Below are positions 37,840 to 49,712 of a DNA stretch of 64,000 bases, one piece after another (the first letter of the stretch is position 1; the number at the start of each line of letters is the position of its first letter). Under the pieces are notes generated by a model. That model had not been told where the DNA came from, searched no databases, and saw only the letters and a list, made by a program, of their open reading frames with translations. The stretch is from Ursus arctos (lineage: Eukaryota > Chordata > Mammalia > Carnivora > Ursidae): contig NW_026622886.1 of NCBI RefSeq assembly GCF_023065955.2, positions 14,146,001 through 14,210,000 on the forward strand, given 5' to 3'. A program made the translations under genes and the position numbers.

Positions 37840-37990
37840 TTATTACACTGAATTAAAATACTTGATTTACTTATATGTCTCCTCCTGTAGACTCTGAGCT
37901 CCTTAGGGGTGATGCCTTACTCAGTTTTCTATTCCAAGGACTTATCACAGTACATGGCACAGAGTGAGAACTTGGTATGTATCAGAGGGA
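37840..37990 (+). repeat. L2-like 3' end
   Basis: 'tagactctgagctccttagg' and 'gtacatggcacagagtgag' are the usual L2 ending. Confidence 0.6.
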
Positions 37991-39490
37991 TGGATGGCTG
38001 GAAGGATGAATGGATGGAGCCAGCCAGACAATGGAGACTGTTTTTCCAACCTAACCTGCTACAATTTATTTACCGATTATAACACTCTCCACCGTAAGGA
38101 AGGAGGGCCATGCAGAGTTTCACAGGTTGTTCACTGTGCAAGGTGGCAAGTAGGGTTAAGTGAAGTCAAATCAAGAGAACCTATTATACAAGTTAGTCAT
38201 GCAATGAAGGGAAAGGATGATGGCATAGGGTAGTGGCAAGAGTAAAAACAGCTCAATAAAATGACAATTCCAGAAGCTCTAGTCATTCTGTATCTTTTTA
38301 GTTGCTTCTAGAATTGTAGAGTGGTGGGGTTTATAAAGTAGAAACATTATTTTTAAATATGTTTGGAGAAGTTCTTAAACATAAGAAAACCCCAATAATC
38401 AATAAGTAAGTGTAGAGTGATTTTGTGACTAAAACTTTCTGGCTTCTCCCATTAGACCTGCAGTTTGTGCAGAAGAAAGATGACTTTAGAAATGTGAAGG
38501 GATGTCTGACAAAAGCTGGAATCCTCAGGAAATTCTGGTGTAGCACAACTGACTTATCTCACCCCAGATTCTTCTTCAAACTAGCAAGAGAAGCAAAAAC
38601 TAAAATTTAAACAAATGATGACATTACCAAATTATTTTTAAAAAAGCAAGAAGGAAAGAGAAAGGAAACTGGATGCTTTTACACAGAAAATGCATATGAA
38701 AATCAATAAATTGCTGTAAGAAATCAAGTAAATATAATAATTAACCTATATATAATCATAATTGAGACTTACAGAAGCTATACCAGCATCTTCACTTTTC
38801 TATCATAAAATACTACGTGCCTGTTTATCTTTAAAGGTTGAGGCTAACTTTGTAAGTATACAAATAAAAATAATAATAAACAGTTGCTTGGAAAAAATCC
38901 AATATTTTATTGTAAATGGAAAGTTCCCAGGAATGAAGAAAACTATGGGCTTTTAATTTGTTTTTGAAAATCTGCAAGTTAAAAATAGAAACCTCCTCCA
39001 GAAATTGGATTGCTTCTGAGTACGGTGCTCTATGGAAAGAAAAAAGTCAACTCACAGAGAAACGTGATAAAATGTGAATCTGGCAGCTGCCATTTCACAT
39101 TCGTCTTTGCCAAGAAATGCCAGAACCCTGCAGCTACCCCGGCCAAAGGCAGCACTTCGTTTCTTAACATCAGGTTTTATTAAACTTTTAAAGCAAGCAG
39201 AGTCAGTTTTCATTCATGGTAACATCAAAACCCAGGAAATTTCAAAGTTCAACCCGGATCATGATTTTTCTACTCTCAAATTGATCCTCCATCAGGACAA
39301 CTAGAAGGATAGCTCATTTTTGCCATGGCAGAGCTAATGGTAGGCAAATGTTCCTCCAATGCTCAGTAATACCATCTAGCCACTTAAACAAATACATAGG
39401 GGGTCCCCCAATGTATGTAGAAGAAGCTCAGAAACCAATATTTCAGGAAAGTGCGGCCTGCAGAATACAGACGGCTGAAGCTTACTTTGT
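37991..39490. other. Mostly unique sequence without a gene
   Basis: No repeat family is clear and no exon was supported. Its low repeat content compared with its neighbours makes it a candidate for conserved non-coding DNA, leading into the CTCF-like motifs at 39.5-39.65 kb. Confidence 0.35.
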
Positions 39491-39502
39491 GCCATGGACA
39501 CA

Positions 39503-39516
39503 GCACCCCCTGGAGG
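39503..39516 (-). promoter_or_regulatory. CTCF-like motif, reverse
   Basis: gcaccccctggagg matches the reversed CTCF core at 12 of 14 positions by my reading. Confidence 0.4.
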
Positions 39517-39639
39517 AGCCCAGGAATCTTTATTTTTAACAAGTTCAACGGTGATCCTTCACATTTGGTGGAGCCTGCAATCTACTGCTTTAGAGATATG
39601 CTTTTGATAATCTGGAACTTCTGCAACATCAGCATCTCA

Positions 39640-39653
39640 CCTCTAGGTGGCAG
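39640..39653 (+). promoter_or_regulatory. CTCF-like motif, forward
   Basis: cctctaggtggcag differs from the core CCACTAGGTGGCAG at one position. It lies in non-repetitive sequence. Confidence 0.55.
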
Positions 39654-39987
39654 CATCTGTGAACCGTTCAGTGTCATTGGGACTATTGCGTGTCAACTTC
39701 AAAGATTTATTTCCAGAACAGGAATTACACATTGGATTTGTCCAACTAAACCATTACTCCTAAGTGCTATATCTATAGAAGAAAAATGTGTCAGGATAGA
39801 TTTTTCATAATTTAAAGTTCCAACTTGGACTTTAGAAATAAAAACAATTAGCTGGTTATCATCCCTGCATAAAGCTTTCTGTAACTCATTTAAAGTGAAA
39901 TGTAAGTGATAAATTTTAAGGCAGTATGTTGTGAGCATTTTTCTTGCCCTGAGTGTTTAAGTCATGACTCCCAAAGATCGCATAGAT

Positions 39988-40694
39988 CAGTGGTTGGCAA
40001 ACATTTTCTGCATAGGGCCAGATCGTAAATATTTTAGGCTTTGCAGGCCATGCACTCTCTGTCACAAGTACTCAGTTCTGCCATTGTCACAGGAAAGCAG
40101 CCAGAGACCATACATAAATGAATGAGTGTGGCTATGTCCCAATAAAACTTTATATATGAACAATCAAATTTGAATTTCATGTAACTTTCATGTCTCAAAA
40201 TATTTTTTTTTCCCAACTGTATGGTCTGAATGTTAGTCGCCCCACCCCCAAATTCATATACGGAGATCCTAATACCTAAAGTGACAGTATTAGGAGATGG
40301 GGCCTTTGGGAAATATTTAGGTCACGACAGTGGAGCCATCAAGAATGAGATCAGCATTCTCATAAAAGACACCCCCCAGATATCCCTCGCCCCTTCCACC
40401 ATATGAGGATACTATAAGAAGTCTGAGACCTGACAAAGGGCCCTCACCTGACCACGTTCGCACCCTGATCTCAAACCTCTATCTTCCACGACTGTGAGAA
40501 ATAAATTTGTTGTTTATAAACTACCCGGTCTGGGTATTGTTATAGCAGCTGTAACTAAGATGAAATTAGACTTAACAAATGAACCATGACACCAATCATT
40601 TTTAAAAAGTAAAAACTATTGCCAGTTCTTGAGCTGCACAAAAACAGGTGGGCGGCTCAGATTTGGCCCATTGGCAGCAGTTTGCAGACCCCTG
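39988..40694 (+). repeat. hAT DNA transposon fossil split by an LTR
   Basis: Left end cagtggttggcaaac, right end 'agtttgcagacccctg'. Flanking gcatagat and acatagat form a near-perfect 8-bp target duplication, as expected for hAT. The MST-like LTR at 40218 separates 'ttttttcccaac' from 'atttttaaaaagtaaaaac'. Confidence 0.85.
40218..40577 (+). repeat. MST-like MaLR LTR inserted in the hAT element
   Basis: 'tgtatggtctgaatgttag', 'ggagatggggcctttggga', 'gactgtgagaaataaattt' and 'tataaactacccggtctgg' follow the MST order. It is a solo LTR without internal genes. Confidence 0.85.
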
Positions 40695-41118
40695 ACATAG
40701 ATCAGTTTGGTGGAGCGATGTGAACTGGTAGTAACTAAGGTATTCAAAAATGACTTCTTGATAATTTTTCTGAATACGAGAGTTTAGTCCAAGAAGATGC
40801 TTTGTCACTAAACAGAGGATTAAAGAAATTAAAGAAACAAAATTTCATATGACAAAACTTGGAATTCTGATTCAGAGTTGATTTCCAGATGACATTTTAC
40901 CAATTAGAACTAACACTTAGATCAAATATTTCTAAACACATCTAACTTTCCTTTGGTACAGCCAAGTTATTAAAGGCCAGTGAATACAGGAGAATTGTTG
41001 GAGGCCACAGCATCATACAAGCAGAAATGCAGACGCAATTTGTTCAGCCGGTAAACGCATGAAGGAACCCTTAAATACACTGAGTCCTGAATCTCCAACA
41101 GGGAGCCAACACCGTTAC

Positions 41119-41370
41119 CTGTCGTGTCTTGACTGAGGGTTTCCTGGCTGCTGCTGCTGTAAGAAGGCACTGGAGTGATGGACAGTGAGGCTGGGCAAGA
41201 CAAAGGTGTAGCCAGCTCAGTCTTGTGGGTGAGGGATCGGTGGTACACGGGGATGCCCGCATCTTTGGAGACGAAGAGAGGCAGATCTGATGGAAGGGTA
41301 GGTCTACCTTGTGCATATGGATTTTTCCAGTGGGTGAGCCCGATTGCAACAGGCCCAGCAACATCATAAC
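41119..41370 (-). CDS. Internal coding exon 3 of the unidentified gene
   Basis: The acceptor is GTCTCGCCAG, with a branch-point-like CTAAC about 25 nt upstream. The donor is ACAG|GTAACG at 41118. The 252-nt exon is a multiple of three and phase 1 at both ends. It reads through 83 codons with no stop and continues the frame of the exons at 49629-49712 and 62813-62834, giving residues 36 to about 119. Visible segments are YDVAGPVAIGLTHWKNPYAQ, LPSDLPLFVSKDAGIPVYHR and a Ser/Thr-rich end (TPVPSYSSSSQETLSQDTT). Low complexity at the C-terminal end suggests a flexible linker. I did not find the next exon within the window. The open frame over more than 250 nt bounded by good splice sites makes this the best-supported exon here. 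Confidence 0.8.
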
Positions 41371-41529
41371 CTGGCGAGACAAACACATTAAGTTAGAAGC
41401 AGCAAGCAAAGCCTCTTACCATAGCTGTTTTCGTATTTCTCATAAGTCTTAGCTGTGAGTCAAATCAAACACCACTTGAGATAGGGCTGCATGTTACTAA
41501 TAAACGGGCAGGCATCGTCACACTTCACG

Positions 41530-41720
41530 GATCGTGTTCACCATTCAACATGCATTTAGCAAGCAACTGTACAAGGAGACTGTTACTATTTCAGTTCCAT
41601 AGATGAGGAAACTGGATCTCAACTTGCCCTAGGTCAAGCAGCCAGTAAGTGCCAGCGGCAGAATTTAAGCCCAGACCTGTCTGACTCCAAAATCTGTATT
41701 CTTTCCCCTAAACCACAACT
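41530..41720 (+). repeat. MIR-like SINE
   Basis: 'tccatagatgaggaaactgga' and 'ctgactccaaaatctgtattc' show the pattern. It lies in the intron upstream of the exon at 41119-41370. Confidence 0.65.
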
Positions 41721-42559
41721 AACTACAGTACAAAGGAAAGTGAAAGAGATACTTTAAAGTAGGACAGAAATGTTCCCCCCAGGATCTCAGGGGAGAAAGC
41801 TCTTCTGGGTGGAGGGAGGAGGTCATGGAGAAGATGGTATGAACTTGGCCTTATAGGCAAGGGTTGCAACATAGAGGCCAGAACAAACGGGGACAGATCC
41901 ATTCTGTAGATATGTTTTATTTGGCCCATGCTTTTCTTAAATTGAAGTAAAACTCACATTCAAATTAACAACATAAAAATCTAAAGAGTTCTCAAGAGAA
42001 TCCAGCTATCTGGCTTCTCTTGAAAAATCTCTTGATCTTCTCCTCAAGATCAGGAACACATTCCCATATGGCAAGTGTTAGCTGGAGCAATTCCAGCAGC
42101 TACCCTCTTCAGCTGGAGTGGGGGAATTCCAGTCTGCCACAGTCTCCACCACTCCCTAATACCTTACTCCCAGCCTGTTTCACTCCTTTGTCTTACATTC
42201 CTGACTTCTCCAGGCCTTTATATTTGCAACCTAGATACAGAATTTAGGAATGTAAGTATAATCTAGGAAGAAAAAAACAAAAATGGCAAGGTAGGTTGCT
42301 ACAAGGCAGTTGAGGGTCTTAAATGCCAATGTAAGAAAACTAAAATTTTGTCAAGGAAAACAATATCCCTGGAAGTCTGTGAAGTGAGGACTGGCATAAT
42401 CAAAATTCATGGCAGCAAAAATAGCCAGAATCTGTCCCTTCTTGCTCTGGTGGTTGTCTCTTCTGGGAGGCCTCCTCTGACACCCCCAAGCTTTTTTAAC
42501 CATTTGTGAAGGAAAGCCCACTACAGAGTGCTGGTGTGTGGGGACTGGAAGTGTTGAAA

Positions 42560-43435
42560 GAGAAAGTCCAAATTGGGAAGGACAGGTGGAGGAATCAAGA
42601 ATGCCCAAAAGAGGTAACAAGAGAGGACACCTGTGCAGCTTCTGCAGCCTGGATGATGGTGTCTGGGGCCGTCCACCCACACGGTGCTGAAAACCACTTG
42701 AACAGGGTATATGTCAAACAATCCCACCTACACTTTACAGCCAAGCGTTCTTTCCAAGCGTGGCTGCTTCATGAACTGAGCCTTCCTCAAGGTTCGAAGG
42801 TATCTTAGTCATTTTTGAAACTCCCTCCCAGTATCTCTCTATTCGGGGCTTTTCCTCCCTCCTCTCCCACAAGCCCCTAGCACAAAGCTGGGCTCAGAGC
42901 TGGCACTCAGTGGGTACCTGCTGTTCACTGAGTTCCTAGATGCCAGCAGCAAGGAGATGATGCAAAAAGCTGTGAAGGACAGGTTAAGGGAGGATTATTA
43001 ATAGAGCATATTTAAGTGTTGGCAGCAGGAAAGGAAAAGAAGTCCAGAGAGATACATGACACTGACTAAAGAAAAAAGCTTGGGGCCCCCAGGTAGTTCT
43101 GTCCCTCACTAGCAAGATGTCAGAGAAGACTCGTGGCAAACGGAACGGTGGATTTCCTCATCTTAACTGTGGCGATCAGAAGGACTGGCCTTGCAAGGGC
43201 TGAGGAAGGTTGAGTGTGTTTTTAGACATGAAGAGTTTGAGCCTTCATGGAAATATCTATGTGGAAATATCTGGCAGGTAGCTGGAGGAAAAAAAAAATG
43301 GAAGTGAGGATCAGGAGAACTGGGACCAGAGCCATAAATCTAGTAGTTACCCACATAGAAGTCATGGGTGAAGCCTAGGAACAAACAACCTACTTCATTG
43401 TCATAAAATAATAAATCCACTAAAAATTACAATAC
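42560..43435. other. Intronic stretch without further exons
   Basis: No phase-1 exon with both splice sites was seen. Scraps of the ancient repeat family seen at 26125 may be present ('gtggatttcctcatcttaac'). Confidence 0.4.
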
Positions 43436-43439
43436 TGTC

Positions 43440-43640
43440 TAACACTTACTGGCATTGTGCTAAGGGACCCACCAGCACCACCTCATTTAAACCTCACAAT
43501 AACCCTGTCAGGCAGATACTACTAATATTCCCATTTGACAGATAAGGAAATTGAGGCTGAAGCACATTATTACTTCCTCAAGGTCAATAGCTCCACAGAA
43601 GTAACAGTCAAGATTTAAGCCCAGGCTCACTGAAGACAAC
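43440..43640 (+). repeat. MIR-like SINE
   Basis: 'aacctcacaataaccctgtc', 'ttgacagataaggaaattgag' and 'caaggtcaatagctcc' follow MIR. Confidence 0.7.
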
Positions 43641-44147
43641 ACGGGTGCTAAGAGAGCAGGTGACAAGAAGGATTCCGGGGGCTTGAAATGGAGCCTGCCC
43701 CCCCCCCCCACATCACTCAGGTTATTTATGCCTTCCTGAACAACTTTTCACAGACAAATCCCCATAGACCAGAATGCTTGAGGAAAGGGAAATGGTGCCA
43801 AACTTGAGAACTTGCCTACTGGATTGTTTGGACTTCTTCTTGGTAAGTCACCTTCGTAAAAGGTGCGTTCTACTACGTGGAGTGTAGTGAGGAAGGTGAG
43901 TGCCTCTCTCTTCAGTGAGGGCTATGGCGCCTCTGAAGATAATCAATGAGAACACAAATTCTCAATGTTTGGAACTGCCATGGACCCAGAGCTGCAGAAG
44001 ACTGAACTGACCGTGTTTCTTGGACTAAACCTCTGAGGTCAATTTTTTTATTGTATGATCAACACTGTCCCACAGCTCACTGGACCATAGAAATGAAATT
44101 CCAGAATTCTCCATTTAACTTGACGTTCCCTTATGTTGTGTGTGTTT

Positions 44148-44345
44148 TTTTTTAAGATTTTATTTATTTGAGAGAGAGAGAGAGAGCGGCGTGCACGCGC
44201 ACAAGCAGGGGGAGGGGCAGAGGGAGAAGGAGAAGCGGACTCCCCGTGGAACAGGGAGCCTGGTATGGGGCTTGATCCCAGGACCCTGGGATCATGACCT
44301 GAGCAGAAGGCAGACACTTAACCGACTGTGCCACCAACTGCCCCC
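44148..44345 (-). repeat. Can-SINE, minus strand
   Basis: ttttttaagattttatttatttg then (GA)n, 'gatcccaggaccctgggatc' and a degraded head. Short gttatgtt-like flanks suggest the target duplication. Confidence 0.88.
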
Positions 44346-44633
44346 CGTTATGTTTTTTTTGTTGTTGTTTTTTAAACTCGAAGATGTATTACCATTTATT
44401 TACATCAGAGAATCCTTTTACAAGAAGAATAAATACAGGACCATGTTTTCCCTTGCCTGTTGCTTCATTCAGAAACTTGCTTAAACCCCTCTTCTCTTTT
44501 CACATTCCTAAACTCCTGTGGAGTCATTATACAGAATAGAGCACAGAGCAAAAGTGTTATGCTTAAAAGTCCCAGTGAAATCTGGATTCTCCACAATTTC
44601 AGATTTTACTGTTTCTTTTATAAAACGATAGCT

Positions 44634-44842
44634 GGGGGCGCCTGGGTGGCACAGCGGTTAAGCGTCTGCCTTTGGCTCAGGGCGTGATCCCAGCGTTATG
44701 GGATCGAGCCCCACATCAGGCTCCTCCTCTGTGAGCCTTACTCTTCCTCTCCCACTCCCCCTGCTTGTGTTCCCTCTCTCGCTGGCTGTCTCTATCTCTG
44801 TCGAATAAATAAATAAAATCTTAAAAAATAAATAAATAAAAA
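44634..44842 (+). repeat. Young bear-type Can-SINE, 14-bp perfect duplication
   Basis: Head ggggcgcctgggtggcacag, body with 'gctggctgtctctatctctg', tail of AAAT units. ataaaacgatagct is repeated perfectly at 44620-44633 and 44843-44856. It lies in the intron between 41371 and 49628. Confidence 0.95.
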
Positions 44843-44856
44843 ATAAAACGATAGCT

Positions 44857-45790
44857 GACTTATATAGTTTTGAAAAGACAACATTCACATAGCTAACAAG
44901 CCCTTTTTTTTTAGTTTGGAAAATTACCACGTCATTTACTCCAGAAATGGAGTTCATTAGCAAATATTTTAATCCACGCTATTGATACAAATTAACTATG
45001 ATAATGTCTGTGTGATTCTAATGGAATATAAATGGACCAGCCTAAATTTGCAATGAGGTCAAAGTATTTTGAGAGGGTAACCAACCATCTAGGGGAACAG
45101 CTGGTGTCCAAACGTCTAAGAGGCAAGTAACAGAAATGTCACATTGGTAGCCAATCCATTCTCCCTTATCCACCATCCCGTCCCCTGTTGGGGAGTGGGG
45201 TAGGAACAGGGGTCTCAGTTCCCTTGGAGTTCTGTGTCGTGTCAACATATCACCCAAAATTGTGAAAAGAGGCATGTAAAGAACACTTAGAATTGTAAGC
45301 TGTTTTGAGAAAAACTGTTAACTACCACGTTTTTAAATCTCTTATACATAGGTAGAGTAGGAGTTTACTATCAGAAAATAAGGAGTTTTCCAAGAGTCTC
45401 ATGGATAAATAGAAAGATTTCAGGAGTCTTTTTATTCTGTTCCTTAATTGTTTTTGTTGTCATCATTGTTTTTCCTTAGTTGTTTTGTTACTGTTTCGTT
45501 TGTTTATCAATTCTTCTCTTGGTAGGGCATAGGTTCCTATAAGGAACTATTTACAGGAAGCCCACAAGTATGCTATTTTCTTAAATGGAATGGATGAGTA
45601 AGTGTTCCGTATGAGAAGCACTGAAGTACAGGAGATGAAAGTGAACAAAAAGAGCTTTTAAAAAAGAACTCCTGGGTGATCCAGATATCTGTCCTCCCTC
45701 TGGTACTTTGAGTCTAAGGCTGTTAATTATTTTCTGCTTTTACTATAAATATTGCCCAAGTGCTTTGTACTAGAAAGACTGTGGGCAGTG
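44857..45790. other. Intronic stretch without recognised features
   Basis: AT-rich, with T-rich patches near 45440-45500. No exon or named repeat is supported. Confidence 0.4.
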
Positions 45791-45974
45791 AAGGGCGCCT
45801 GGGTGGCTCAGTCAGTTAAGCATCTGCTTTGGCTCAGTTCATGATCCCAGGGTCCTGGGATCCAGCCCTGCGTCAGACTCCTTGCTGGGCAGGGAGTCTA
45901 CTTCTCCCTCTCCCTCTGCTGCTCACTCTCTCTGTCAAATAAATAAAATCTTAAAAAACAAAACAAAACAAAAC
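45791..45974 (+). repeat. Can-SINE with 13-bp target duplication
   Basis: aagggcgcctgggtggctcag to a (CAAAA)n tail. Flanks actgtgggcagtg and actctgggcagtg differ by one base. Confidence 0.92.
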
Positions 45975-46604
45975 ACTCTGGGCAGTGGACACTGCCTGAT
46001 GCCTGCACAGAATCCATCCCTTTCCTTCCTCTCAAGAGGGTCCACTTTGGGAATTCAGTGGACACTCACTCAGCCAGGGCACTCAAGGCAAACTGACATC
46101 ACCCCCTTCCCTCCCCTGGCACTCCGACTTGGCCAAAGAGACTCTCATCTCCCCTGCCAGTGATTGGTCCAAGGAGGGGGTCATGTGACCCAATCCCGCC
46201 CAATGAGATAGAAGTAGTCTCTGAGGGCTTCTGGAAAAACTGTCAGCATCTCAAGTGAAAGCCTGAGGAAGGCACCAAAGCTCCTTTCCCTCTGGTCATT
46301 GTGTCTAGATGAAATTCCTGGAACCATGGCAGCCATGTGGCTGCCACACTAAGATAAATTCTCCCAGAAGGCAAAGGGAAGAAAGTCTTTCACAACATCA
46401 TTGAGCAGCTTAATCAACCCATCCTAAGGACAGGCTTGCCTCTGGTCTTCCTGTTACGTGAAATAAATTTCCTTATGGTTTCAGCCACTTTGAGTTAGGG
46501 AACTGAAGCGACATTAAAGAGGCTTTCATTTATGCTTCTGCCTTCTGAGAAAACTGTCTGTCATACTCACCTCCCCTTCAGAGGTGACTGCATGGTAAGG
46601 ACCT

Positions 46605-47045
46605 GCTGTTAATAGTTTCCCAGGGCTGGTAATGTAGTACCACAAACAGGGTGGCTTAAAAAGACAAATTTATTCTCTCACAGCTTTGGAGCTAGAAGTC
46701 TGAAAAGATGTCGACAGGGCCATGCTCTCTCTGAAGTCTCTAGGGGAGAACCTGTTCCATGCCTTTCTCTTAGCTTCTGACTTGCTGGCAATCCTTGGTG
46801 TTTCTTGACTTGCACATATAACCCCCCAATCTCTGCCTCCACCATCACATAATGTTTCCCTGTGTGTGTCTGTGTCTCTTCTCCCCTACTTGTAAGGACA
46901 CCAGTTATACTGGATTAGAAGCCCACCCTAATGGAGTCTCTTCTTAACTTGATTAATATCTGCAAAGATCCCATTTCCAAATAAGGTCACAACCAGAGGT
47001 TAGGACTTCAACATATCTTTTCAGGGGACACAATTCAACCCAAAA
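46605..47045 (-). repeat. MLT1-type MaLR LTR
   Basis: 'taccacaaacagggtggctt', 'ggacaccagttatactgga' and 'ccaaataaggtcacaacc' are the reverse of the MLT1 wording seen at 24340. It is a solo LTR and non-coding. Confidence 0.8.
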
Positions 47046-47394
47046 CACCCTGACATAGTGGATGAAGCTGACTAGACTAGGTGCAATATAATGACTTATA
47101 AGAAATATATATTTGGTCATTGATGACCAAAATATATTTTCCAGATATATTTGGTCTTCATCCACAGTCGCTGAAAATGCTTCAGAGCCATAAAAGTGAC
47201 ATGGGTGTCTTGCTACTAATGAAGTTGACTTTGGTGTCAGAATTGAACTGAAACCTCAGACACCCTGCTAGTGTCAAATTTGCTTAGTACTGGCGGGGGA
47301 AGAGGGTGGGGGAGAACCTCCACACACATTGGATTTGAGTTTAGAAACCCAAAAAGACCAAGAAAGGGCACTAGGCCAGTGGCAAATAGCAAGA

Positions 47395-47600
47395 GTGTCA
47401 TACAATGGGAGCTAAATTACCCAGGTTGAAATCCCATCTGTTATTACCCATGTAACTTCAGTAACTTTTTAACCTCTCTAGAATTTAGTTTCCTCATCTG
47501 AAAAACAGGGAAATTAACAGTCTCTAACTTGTAAGATTTTTGTGAAGATAATGAGTAAATACAGAAAAAGTACCTAAAACAGTGCCTGGCACTGAGAAAA
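47395..47600 (+). repeat. MIR SINE
   Basis: 'aattacccaggttgaaatccc', 'tttcctcatctgaaaaacag' and 'cagtgcctggcactgag' are clear MIR features. Confidence 0.8.
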
Positions 47601-48260
47601 CTCCCATTTGGTCCTCACTATTAACCACTCCAGTTTCACTGACAAATGTCTTAAAAGACAAGTCTCTACTCACAGCTCTTCACTCCTTATTCCAAGCTCC
47701 GCAACCTGGCTTCCCTCTCACCACTTACTGCCATGGCCCTTGGGGATGTCACCAGGGCAGCCCTTGAACTCTAACCTCCTCAGCCTCTCCTAGAAATTCC
47801 CTGGGCTTTCCAAAAACTGTGCTCACTTGGTTTTCCTACCTCTGTCATTCTTTCTACCAATTATGCTTCCCCCAAAGACGGGGTGTTGGCTCTCTACTCA
47901 CTCCGTATGCTGACTCTTACAACCTCATCCTCTTGCAAAGATTCCACCGACTTCTCTGTGTAGAGAATGCCAGTATCTTCATCTCCTGCCCATTCTCTCC
48001 TGTGGATCATTCTGAGGTGGGAGTCTCACAGGCACCTCAAGTCTGACATATCTAACCTGTAGCCATCAAGTCCTCTTCCTGACTGCTATATTTCTAGGGA
48101 TGGCTCAGACTCCCTGTTACCCTGACTCAGAATGTCAAGGTACACCTGTCTTTCCCCCATCCGGTCAATGACTAGTCCTGCCAGTTCTCCCATGTCTGTC
48201 CCTCCAGACCTGCTCTTCATCCCACCTCCCAAGTTCATTACTATCTCTTGTCAAGAATAA
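47600..48260 (+). repeat. L2-like fragments
   Basis: Pyrimidine-rich text such as 'cactccttattccaagctcc' and 'ttggttttcctacctctgtc' resembles a degraded L2 body. The identification is moderate. Confidence 0.45.
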
Positions 48261-49089
48261 AGTCACAGCTACTTACTCTGCAATGACACCCGACCCCCCA
48301 ACACATGAAATCCATCGTGTTCACCACCAGAATCCCTCCTTTCATCCATGCATTCATCTTGTCCCCCCTCCTCTGAGCCTCCCACTATTTAACAAAGGTC
48401 TTTAGGAACGTCATTGCAGGTTATTTAGTATTTTCAAACCAGGGTCCATGAACTCTCCACAAGAATTTTTTAATCATTTTTATTTTTCATTTTTAAGTTA
48501 ATTTAGCCATTTAAAAATTAATAGATGCATACTGTGGACCAAGTTCTACCACGTAATTTTAGGGCCTAGATTTGCTTTTGTGTTTTCATCAAGTTGGCAC
48601 CAATTGGTACACTCGATGAGAAAAGGAGAGAGATGGATATGTCAAGGTTCATTTATACCAAAGGAAGATCCAATAACCCCACCAGCATTAGCAGAGAGTT
48701 CATAGTGGGTTGGACAGAGAAAGCTGGTGGGAGAGCAGAGTTATCATGAATGCCTAGCAGTAAAGCTGTACTGAACTCAAAGATCCCTTCAGCCAGGACC
48801 ACACTGCATTACAAGAAGTAATGTACTGGCAAGATAGCAATGTCTGTCATATTAAATTAATGTGACAGATTTGTAATTATTTTCCTTGGCAGTGTTTTTT
48901 TTTGTAAATTCAATTTGATTTGTATGGCTATTTGTATGGCTATAAGGCACCTACACTTATTTTTATGTTTGAACACACTTAAGTATCATTATAATAAAAA
49001 TAATTTAAATCAATTTTAGGGGTTCATAATTCTTTTCTCTTTTTTATAGGTGTCCACATTACTGAGGTTTGAGAAACTATCATATAGTG

Positions 49090-49240
49090 TTTAAGAGCAT
49101 GAACTCTAATGTCAAACAAACCTGGATTGAAATTAGATACACTAATCATTGGCTGGGTGGAAAAGATCAGATTTCCTCATCTGTGAGACGGAAAAGTAAT
49201 ATGCCCTCCTCATATAGTCCTGATTAAGCAAAATAATGTA
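49090..49240 (+). repeat. MIR SINE fragment
   Basis: 'aagagcatgaactctaatgtc' and 'cctcatctgtgagacggaaa' mark a MIR left half and middle. Confidence 0.7.
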
Positions 49241-49463
49241 TGTTAATGGCCAAGAACAGCAATAGAGGAATATAAATCTCAAAAAGGAAGTCAATTTTAA
49301 TATTAAGTATACATGATATTACAGGTGATTTACAAATTAAAAAGTTAAAGCAAATGATGAAATGTTGGGAAAACACGGAGTTTTTGTTGTTGCTGTTTTT
49401 GTTTTTTTTAAGCTCCCCGGACCACATTTCCTCCAAGGATCTCTCTACAGAAGCAGTAAGAAG

Positions 49464-49478
49464 CCACAAGAGGGTGCT
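49464..49478 (+). promoter_or_regulatory. CTCF-like motif near exon 2
   Basis: ccacaagagggtgct fits the CTCF core at 13 of 15 positions. It lies about 150 bases downstream of the exon at 49629-49712, inside the intron. Confidence 0.4.
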
Positions 49479-49628
49479 CCAGCAAGGTGAGTCCGTGAGC
49501 ATTTGCTCTGAATCTGAAAATACAGGCTCCTGCCATTACATTTTCTACTCACTTCTTCCTCCGCACCCCCACCCCAGGCGTTCCCAAGCAATAATAATTT
49601 TGATAAAACAAATGTCAAAATCGCTCAC

Positions 49629-49712
49629 CTATGGTGATCTGGCTGACACAACTGTAGTAGCTGCCTGTCGTTGCGGAGGAAAGGTTATAACTGCCACTGC
49701 TCACATCTCTGT
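49629..49712 (-). CDS. Internal coding exon 2 of the unidentified gene
   Basis: This 84-nt exon is preceded on the minus strand by a long pyrimidine tract ending TTAACAG and followed by the strong donor GTGAGC. Read with the phase-1 exon from 62813, it gives residues 8 to 35, including the segment SGSYNLSSATTGSYYSCVSQ, with no stop. It ends in phase 1 again. The peptide is rich in Ser, Thr and Tyr, without a signal peptide or membrane segment, and looks disordered or phospho-regulated. An alternative acceptor 4 nt downstream would break the frame, which supports the boundary chosen. I cannot assign a family. Confidence 0.75.

Noticed and set aside
40970..41118. Open frame continuing past exon 3 to 40970
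   Set aside because: The strong donor at 41118 with matching phase argues that this stretch is intron. The frame beyond it ends soon and looks random.
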